From assembly GCA_002179805.1 (NCBI GenBank), contig NAVB01000378.1, forward strand, positions 1-28,455: DNA of 28,455 nt. Direction: 5' to 3'. The translations under genes and the position numbers were made by a program. Source of the stretch: Acanthamoeba lenticulata (Eukaryota; Discosea; Longamoebia; Acanthamoebidae). Of this stretch, positions 21,247 through 28,455 are shown one piece after another (the first letter of the stretch is position 1; every line of letters begins with the position of its first letter). Below the pieces are notes generated by a model, which was not told the DNA's origin, searched no databases, and was given only the letters and a program-made list of their open reading frames with translations.

Positions 21247-21251
21247 AAAAA
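21247..21251 (-). terminator. Pol III T5 terminator of tRNA-like copy 2
   Basis: Five A residues on the plus strand are T5 on the transcribed strand, 13 bases after the tRNA-like 3' end, as in copy 1. Confidence 0.6.
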
Positions 21252-21263
21252 GGAGAAGAAGAA

Positions 21264-21338
21264 GAGCCAGGAGGAGAGTCGAACTCCCAACCTCCGCGAT
21301 GAACTGATGCGGCGCTCTACCAATTAAGCTACCCAGGC
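21264..21338 (-). tRNA. tRNA-like gene, copy 2; anticodon cannot be assigned
   Basis: The A box, B box, D-arm, T-arm, acceptor sequences and terminator are the same as in copy 1. The acceptor 2-71 C-C mismatch is also the same. Between CCGC and GCGG the sequence is ATCAGTTCATC (11 bases), where copy 1 has ATTACAATGAATC (13 bases). The 27-48 segment is therefore 24 nt instead of 22. AT/AT pairing with a bulged C can extend the stem, leaving a six-base loop. A normal seven-base anticodon loop cannot be drawn. Confidence 0.55.
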
Positions 21339-21380
21339 CCCTCCAACAATCAACTCAACATTCATTTCAGTTCATCTCGC

Positions 21381-21562
21381 AACATGAACTCACGAGTGCC
21401 TGACTCTTTGCTTCGGCAATCGGTACCTATCTGAGCATGAGCTCAGCAACTGCAGTACCTGACGCCCATGCAAGGTGGTCTGGCAAGCCAAGAAGGACAG
21501 GTTTAACTCTAGATCGATCTTGCGAAAGAAGAGAATGTCTGACACTCAAGACTGGGCTTAGC
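21381..21562. other. Spacer between tRNA-like copy 2 and the 3' end of the APMAP-like gene
   Basis: No coding frame, RNA gene or repeat could be supported here. It should include the 3' UTR of the minus-strand APMAP-like gene, whose TAG is at 21565-21563. Confidence 0.35.
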
Positions 21563-23161
21563 CTACGGATCGACCGGGATGCGGGCGAGGAAGGGACTGG
21601 TGAAGGAGCCCAGGTAGATGTGACCTCGCCACTCGTCGGCCTCGCTCACCCACGCCGTCCTGCCCGAAGGATCCTTTGTGCGTATGTTGTGAGCGCGGAA
21701 CCGAGCTCTAATATGTCCCGCCCTGGCCGGAGCAGGAGCTGGCGTACCTGATAGCCCTCGAGCAGATGGCCGTCAGCGTCCAGCTCGATCACCATGCCGT
21801 ACCGCGGCACCACGCCAAGCATGATCTGGCGGCACGCCGGCTCACATATGAGAACAGTGCGAAAGAAGCCGAGAGGAGTCGGAGGCGATACCGCTGCGGC
21901 ATAGGGGCGGGGCAGGAGGAAGCCCAAGATGTCGCGCAAGCGCGGGTACGAAGACAAGGACTGGAGCAGCGCGAAAGGCTGCGATCGCTTGCTTCCGGCT
22001 CCGATCAGGTAGTGTCCTATGTGCGATGTGCGGGCCACATTGGCAGTCAGTTGGAGAAGCCTGATCGTAGGTTGAGGCCCGGCCACCGCTCTAGCCGGCG
22101 CGTACCGGTGCGGTGGCGGCGTCGGATGTTGTCGGGCGTGCCCGGCAGGTTGTCGGCAAACACCTCCACTTGGCCTTGCTTAGGGCCGCGGAAGTAATAG
22201 CTGTAATCACATCACGGGGGCCATCAGCCGAATTCACTCCGCCAGAGCGATGGGCGCATCGCACCGGAGGACGCGGAAGAGGGTGAGCTCGTTGATGAGC
22301 AGGCTGTCGCCGTCGTGGTGGAGGCACACGCCGTTGGGGAAGTGGAGGCCGTCGAGTAGCACGTGCAGCGAGCCGTCGGACGGGCGGTAGGCCAGGAGGC
22401 GCCCGTTGGGGCCCATGTCGAGCACCTCGTAGAAGACCGTGCGGCGCTGATGCTTGTGGCTCGAGTCGGTGAAGATGACGGTGCCGTCGTCGTCCGGCAG
22501 GATGACCAGGTCGTTGGGGAAGGTCAGTTGCTCGGCGGGCACCAGCACGCTGCGCGCTGGCGCGCCGTCATCGCCTGTGGCAGGCGAGAAGGCGAGCAGG
22601 CCGTGGTAGGCGTCGGCCACGATAAGGCGCTTGTTGGCGTCGAACGCCATGCCCAGGGGCCGCCCGCATCGCGGCTCCGTCTGGCACACGCCAGTGGCGC
22701 AGCCGCGTCAGCACGCAGTGGCGCGGGCAAAGGAGAGAAGCCCCTTCGTGGTGTGGGAGAGAGGGGCGGGGCGCACCTCGTAGGTGCCGCACTCGGGAAG
22801 GTTCTCGCCAGTGCGGGCAAAGACCTCGTAGTGCCCCGGCGTGCCGTCCCACCGCACGATGCGCCCGTCGCTCAGGCCGGCGTACAAGCGGTCCTGCTCG
22901 TCAAAGGCGAATGACTCGGGGCCTGAACGCCCGAGGTGATGAGTGAAGTAGAGGGGGTAAAAGGGAAGGGGGAGGGGCACCAGTCCAGTCGTTCAGAAAG
23001 AGATGCTCTGCATGAGCAAGTCGGTGGTTCGGGTTAAGAGCGGGCAGGGGCGGCAGCTGCACTTCTGCACACTGGGGCGGTATGCCCCACTCTACGGCTG
23101 CCCACAGCACGAGCGCAACCAACACGACCACCAGAGGCGTTCGCCAGTATTGCCCACTCAT
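21563..23161 (-). CDS. APMAP/strictosidine-synthase-like six-bladed beta-propeller membrane protein
   Basis: Seven exons give 383 aa: 23161-22981, 22922-22777, 22680-22265, 22200-22106, 22016-21892, 21825-21748 and 21673-21563 (TAG). The N-terminus has a single hydrophobic helix (TPLVVVLVALVLWAAVEW, about residues 8-25), so it is probably a type II membrane protein or membrane-anchored. The propeller follows: GPESFAFDEQDRLYAGLSDG, RPLGMAFDANKRLIVADAY, FPNDLVILPDDDGTVIFTDS, FPNGVCLHHDGDSLLINEL, RYYFRGPKQGQVEVFADNLP, GTPDNI and HIYLGSF near the end. These are typical of adipocyte plasma-membrane-associated protein and plant SSL proteins, which have arylesterase-like or undefined activity. Length is close to human APMAP. 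The 22105-22017 intron is the least obvious; it was fixed by matching GHYLIGAGSKRSQPF to the family. Substrate unknown. Confidence 0.85.
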
Positions 23162-23367
23162 CTTCCACACTTGAAGGAAAGCAGTGTCGAATGAGCTGCA
23201 CTTGTTGAAACGATTGAGAATCTCACGGCTGAGCGGCGTGAAGTGTACAGAACAGATTTATTCGGCTTTTGAATCTGGTTGACCCAGGGCCCGCGCCGTG
23301 TTGTTACAGGATGGAAGTGGTTCTCCTTTCGCGTCATAACACCCACCGTCTCGCGAGAGGAGACCTC
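23162..23367. promoter_or_regulatory. Promoter side of the APMAP-like gene and 3' end of the F-box/SPRY gene
   Basis: A 206-base spacer between two minus-strand genes. It should hold the 5' UTR and promoter of the APMAP-like gene, and the 3' UTR of the F-box gene near 23245-23270 where an AT-rich patch lies. No defined motif was recognised. Confidence 0.35.
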
Positions 23368-24566
23368 TCAGGCAATCCGCTCGGCGACAAAGGAGTCAGG
23401 GAAGAGGCGAACGCTGTCGCCGCACTTCCACAGGCACATGGCCGGAACGAGCGGGAAGGAGAAGGGCGTGCGCGAGCCCGTGAAGGCCACGCCCAGGAAC
23501 TGTCCATTCTTGTAGCACGCCATCTCGCTCTCGGTCTCGCTCTTCAAGTACAGCCGAATCCCAACACGGTCGCCCGGCGCAAAGGCCGGGAAGTTGGTCC
23601 AGCGCCCAGCATGGAAGGTCCACCCGCTGTTGTCTGTACGCACCGACGGACGATGAAGGACGTCAGTCAAGAGGAAACAAGAGGCAAAAGGACTGTTTTT
23701 TGTTTGTGCTCTCTCTCTCTCTCTCTTGCGACGTACCACCGGTGAAGGCCCAGCCGCTGGCATCGGATCCAAGCTGCGTGGCGAGGGGCACGCTGGGGTT
23801 GGCCACGCCCAGCATGATGCCCGCGAACCCATGCTCGACCACCACCTCCCAGTAGTAGAGGTAGCCAGGCTTAAGCTCGACGGTGGAAAGGGCGATGGAC
23901 TGGCCGTCGCTCTGGTCCTTCTCCAGCACCGCGAGACAACCTGGAGGGATGATGGCCAAGACGATGGCGTCAGCAGCCGGTGTGGCCTCAAGGGAAGGGC
24001 GAGGAGGCAAGACTGAACCGTCGTCGCTGAGCTGAACGTCAGGCCCCACATGTTGGGGATCGAAGCGGAAGCTGCGGTTGTGTCCAACTGTTGAGGTAGA
24101 CGGACAATGAGAGGCCGCAGGGAAAAGGAAGCAAGAACGAGAAGAAGAAGAAAGAGGAACATACGACGCTCTCGATAGTAAGCCTTCCATTCGGCGTCCT
24201 TGGTAATCCACTTGCGAAGGATTTCATCAAAGTCGGAGAAGAGCGTGGCCGACGAGCCGGTGCCCACCTGCTCCAGCGGGGGCGGTTGGACGGGCACGTT
24301 TGAGGGAAAGAAGTCCAGCTTGTAGCGGTTGCGCCAGATGAAACCTGCCCCGCTGCAGCCCGTTTTCCAGGAGATGAGGAAGAGGCCTTGCAGGCGCAGA
24401 AGGAAGTTGAAGAGCCATACCTCAAGTCGTGCCAGTACTTGTCCACTTGGGCAGCTGCACACAAAGAAGGAGTGGGCAGCTGAGAGAAGATGAGCAGCAT
24501 GACTTCGGGAGGCAACCACATAGAATCGTCAGCGCCGGTGGCAGCAGCAAGATGGAGGGAAGCCAT
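23368..24566 (-). CDS. F-box and SPRY domain protein
   Basis: Four exons, 24566-24421, 24344-24175, 24087-23737 and 23633-23368 (TGA), give 310 aa. Residues about 16-50 form an F-box: LPPEVMLLIFSQLPTPSL, AAAQVDKYWHDL. This module normally binds Skp1 in an SCF ubiquitin ligase. A middle region begins FIWRNRYKLDFF, the usual continuation of F-box proteins. The C-terminal half is a SPRY/B30.2-like domain (about 135-305): PGYLYYWEVVVEHGFAGIML, GVANPSVPL, GWAFTGG, GDRVGIRLYL, CYKNGQFLGVAF and FPLVPAMCLW. The likely role is SPRY-mediated target recognition for ubiquitination, by analogy with FBXO45/Fsn1 architecture. That is inference and the target is unknown. The start is the ATG at 24566. The frame upstream stays open to 24866, but that stretch has no domain signal and is likely 5' UTR. 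Confidence 0.85.
23709..23726. repeat. (CT)n microsatellite in an intron of the F-box/SPRY gene
   Basis: A CT run of 18 bases, (AG)n on the gene's strand, starts about 10 bases after the splice donor at 23736 of the 23736-23634 intron. Confidence 0.85.
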
Positions 24567-25143
24567 GACGGTAAATGTTTGTGAAAAAAGCTTTTCAATT
24601 CCACAACAGAATCGAAACGGCGGCTTCAAGTGGTGCACTCGAAGAGTAGTGGGCAGTAATAAGGAGGGCGATAGCTGAGGTAAAGAAGAGTGGGTCCGCC
24701 GTGTGACGTACGGTTGCAACCAGCACCTGTCAAACGGCCAGGGCAACAGGGTTGGTAGCCAGGAGTTTAGGAGAGAAGGGTGACGTATTTGCCGACAGTA
24801 AAGTGCCCATGAGAGTGGCGGGCCCGCCGCTGAGATGCGGCTGATCTCAGCTTGATGAGAGCGCAACGATCGAATGAAAGGAACAGTGTCAAAAAGATTT
24901 TTGTAAATTAAGTTTTTTGTGTTTTTGCACTTTAGGTTTGTACATGATTCGGATCCAAGCCTCCCCCTTTACCGCGCTGCTTCTCTCATCCGGGCCGTCA
25001 CTCGAGCGGCGGTTACAAAATTGTCGCGCCAACAAGGGATTGGGGGGAAGAGAGAAAACACCAGACAGATAGAGAGAAAGAAGGCTGGGAGGACCGAATT
25101 GTAGCTGAGGCGCGCGAGGAAGAACTGGGGAGGCGAAGCACGC
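24567..25143. other. Intergenic region between the F-box/SPRY gene start and the Arf gene end
   Basis: Both flanking genes run on the minus strand. The part next to 24566 is the presumed promoter and 5' UTR of the F-box gene. A possible 37-base 5'-UTR intron (24711-24675, GTACGT...CAG) is only suggestive. An AT-rich patch at 24890-24930 may separate the two transcription units. The part next to 25143 is the Arf 3' UTR. No additional gene is supported. Confidence 0.35.
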
Positions 25144-26153
<1,010 letters not shown>

Positions 26154-28451
26154 ATGCAGATGCGATCATTGCTTTTCGGTCTGGGCCTGGTGGTCTTCAT
26201 CTCTTTCTTTTTGGGTTCGCGTTTTTCACCTTTTGCTTCAAAGTACGCCAGCCGTTATGCGCGTCATTTAATTCCGTGGTGAATGTAGGCGCCCAAGGAC
26301 TCAAACAGTTCATTGAATGGTACCCCGGCAATCCCGCCGTTTTTGGCAATGATCCTGTTGAATCATGCTCCACTGGTGGTGCCACGCCCACTTCGTATTT
26401 CTGCATTACTGTCAACCTCTACGATACGGTCTACTGGCTCGTCCCAACAACGGTACCCGCCAAGGCCTCAAACTCCACCCCTGCATAGCCTCTTTCCTTA
26501 ACGGCTGTAATTAATTTAACGCGTTTTTGTTTTGCTGTTCACGCAAAAAAAAAAAAAACAAATCCTCGCAGGCTCCTTCGGAAACTGTTGTGTACGTGCG
26601 CTCCACGGACTCGACCTTTGACTATTGGGTCCAGAACTTCAAGTATCGTGTGCTCCCTACCTTCTTTGCAGGAAGTACGTGTCGTTCTCCTCTTGTGCTC
26701 TTGCGTTTCATTGTCCCTTCTTTGAAACTGACCGAGATCAATGCACTTCATGAACTCTCAGCCATCGGTGATGCGAACTGTCAGCTCGGCCAAGGAGTGG
26801 CCGTGCCCTACCAGTTCGTCGAACCCGGCACCCTCTATTTTGTCAATCCGGCCAACACCACGATGCGCGGGGCCATCACTGTCCTCAACCAGAGTGCGTT
26901 CTCTTTTTATGGCTTTCACTTCTGCCACGACCATTTGTTTGTTCTCGTTGTCTCTTACATCCGCCTCCTTCTTTCCCGTTCCACTTCGTACAGCGTCCAG
27001 CGACTACAAGACCGGTAAGAGCACATTCGACGAGAACGTGGACAGGTTGGTGCCCCCAAGGCTTCCTAGCTGTCAAATTTTCTGCTATTTCTTTCTTTCT
27101 TTCTAAATGTTGTGCTTATGGCGCCTTTGTTGTGTAGATACGATGACGTGCTGGGCTACATCGTGTTGGTTCTGCTGTCGATCTCTATCGGCGGCGCTTT
27201 GTTGACGCTCTTCACGTTCCTCATCTTCCCCAAGATAAGGACATACCCCATCAAGCTCATCATGTACCTTTGCCTCGTCATCATCGTCGGTACTAGGCTT
27301 GCTCCCGTTGTTGTCTTCCGCCAATGAGACTTGCGCTCACCCAGTGGTGGCCGGCACGCGCAGGCAACTTGTGGTTCATCCTGTGCTTCGAGCCCGAGTT
27401 CCGAGAGGACTCTGGTTTGTGCTTCGTGACGGGTATGATTGTGCACGGCTTCTACGTGGCCAACTTCTGCTGGACTTTCTGCATTGCCTTCAACTTCTAC
27501 CAGATGATCGTCCGCCGCAACCGCGAGAGCGAGAGCCTAGAGAAATGGTAATTCGCATGTTTTTGTTTTTGTTTTTCCCCACCCTGACAAACTCCTCATT
27601 GCCTGCAGGTATCATCTCTTCTCGTGGGGTATCCCCGGCCTCTGCGTGCTCTGCACCACCTGCGTGCTCGACTACGGTGACACTGGCGGCGCGTACGGCT
27701 CTCACTTGTTTCGTTTTGTTTTCATTTTATTGTTGATTTTTGCATTTCTAATAATTCACTTTCATGCAATGCAGGTGCTATGTGACGTCGGCGCTCTACA
27801 TTTTCCTGTTCTTCTTCATCCCGGGTCTCACGATTATCTCGCTCAACGCCATCCTGTTTTTCTTCGTCATCCGCGAGATCCACGAGACGCTGGCCTCGGC
27901 GCCCAAGACCGACAAGAAGGACAAGAAGAAGGAAATCCGCGTCTACATTTCCATCTTCATCTCCATCGGTATGGCGATTCATGGTTGCGTCCCTCTGTTC
28001 GCAACAACGCGCCTTATTCTCCTTTTCTACATCTCCGCGCAGGCATGTCGTGGATCTTCGGTTTCTTCATGGTCCTCTTCCCGGAGCGCATCGTGCAGCT
28101 GATCTTCTTGACCCTGTTCTCCATCTTCCAGCCCGCGCAGGGCTTCCTCATCTTCATCTTCTACTGCCTCAACTACAAGGTTTGTTGCCCTTCTTTTCCT
28201 GCCATCGAAGCCACTGCTTTTGACTTTCCCCGCTCTGCGCGTGCGAGCAGGTGCTGGGCAAGTACGCTGGCCTGGTGGGCTACGTTATTCCCTACTTCAA
28301 GCGATGGGAGAACCTGGACTCGCGTGGCTCGACCTCCTCTGGCCGAACGGCCTCCTCGCGTTCGGGCAGCCGCGCTGGCAGCCGCTCCTCTCGGTACCGA
28401 TTATCTCCTCTTGGCGTTCGCCGCACGCAGAGGCTCACCATGGTGTTGTGA
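26154..28451 (+). CDS. Seven-transmembrane receptor, adhesion/secretin-like
   Basis: Eleven exons give 487 aa: 26154-26214, 26289-26452, 26572-26674, 26762-26893, 26994-27045, 27138-27289, 27364-27547, 27609-27692, 27775-27968, 28043-28179 and 28251-28451 (TGA). Residues 1-20 look like a signal peptide (SLLFGLGLVVFISFFLG). The ectodomain (about 21-172) has few cysteines and no domain I recognise. Seven hydrophobic segments follow, beginning YIVLVLLSISIGGALLTLF (TM1) and ending QPAQGFLIFIFYCLNYK (TM7). The TM7 QGFxIFxFYCLN pattern and GFFMVLFP in TM6 are typical of adhesion/secretin (class B) receptors. A Cys before TM3 (SGLCFVTG) and one in loop 2 (GACYVTS) could form the conserved disulfide. 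A cAMP-receptor-like or frizzled-like assignment fits less well. The tail is Ser/Arg/Gly-rich (GSTSSGRTASSRSGSRAGSR), plausible for phosphorylation. Ligand unknown. Two starts are possible, Met1 and Met3. Confidence 0.82.
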
Positions 28452-28455
28452 TCTG

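Larger units (their letters stand above)
21245..21380 (-). repeat. Copy 2 of the tRNA-like repeat, inverted relative to 8595-8732
   Basis: Read on the minus strand this 136-base block matches copy 1 through the upstream flank, the tRNA-like body and the T5 terminator. The two-base length difference is accounted for by the anticodon-loop segment. The copies are about 12.5 kb apart in opposite orientation. Confidence 0.8.

Noticed and set aside
24567..24866. Open upstream extension of the F-box protein
   Set aside because: There is no domain or composition signal. The F-box begins about 15 residues after the ATG at 24566, as is usual for these proteins.

Overview
The window is nuclear DNA of a GC-rich, intron-dense amoebozoan, most likely Acanthamoeba (A. 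castellanii type). The evidence is short introns that often start GTACG or GTGCG, GC-rich exons packed on both strands, a SepA-like septation kinase with armadillo repeats, and a giant receptor joining periplasmic-binding-protein ectodomains to two TKL kinases and a nucleotide cyclase. No prokaryotic operon, insertion sequence or CRISPR array is present. Exon models were built by hand from reading frame, splice-site sequence and family alignment. Every complete multi-exon model sums to a multiple of three with a stop at the end.

Layout. 1-338 (-): N-terminus of a multipass membrane protein, possibly AI-2E permease-like. 675-1939 (-): Trm10 tRNA m1G9 methyltransferase. 2088-8483 (+): 1617-aa SepA/Cdc7/MAP3K-epsilon-type kinase. 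8595-8732 (+): tRNA-like Pol III unit, with a second copy inverted at 21245-21380. 8809-9519 (-): Rac-like GTPase. 9763-15771 (-): 1663-aa receptor of signal peptide, two PstS-like domains, EGF-like module, membrane segment, TKL kinase, nucleotide cyclase and second TKL kinase. 16041-17458 (-): hybrid histidine kinase lacking its 5' half. 18026-21045 (+): TEX2/Nvj2-like SMP-domain lipid-transfer protein. 21563-23161 (-): APMAP/strictosidine-synthase-like protein. 23368-24566 (-): F-box plus SPRY protein. 25144-25674 (-): Arf1-type GTPase. 26154-28451 (+): seven-transmembrane receptor with adhesion/secretin-like TM7.

The theme is signalling and membrane traffic: a receptor kinase-cyclase, a two-component fragment, a GPCR, Rac, Arf, a cytokinesis kinase and a membrane-contact protein. 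They are separate genes, and nothing shows that they act in one pathway. The most unusual items are the receptor architecture with its altered cyclase metal site, the inverted tRNA-like pair that differs mainly in the anticodon loop, and a run of WGDL-type acidic repeats inside the septation kinase.
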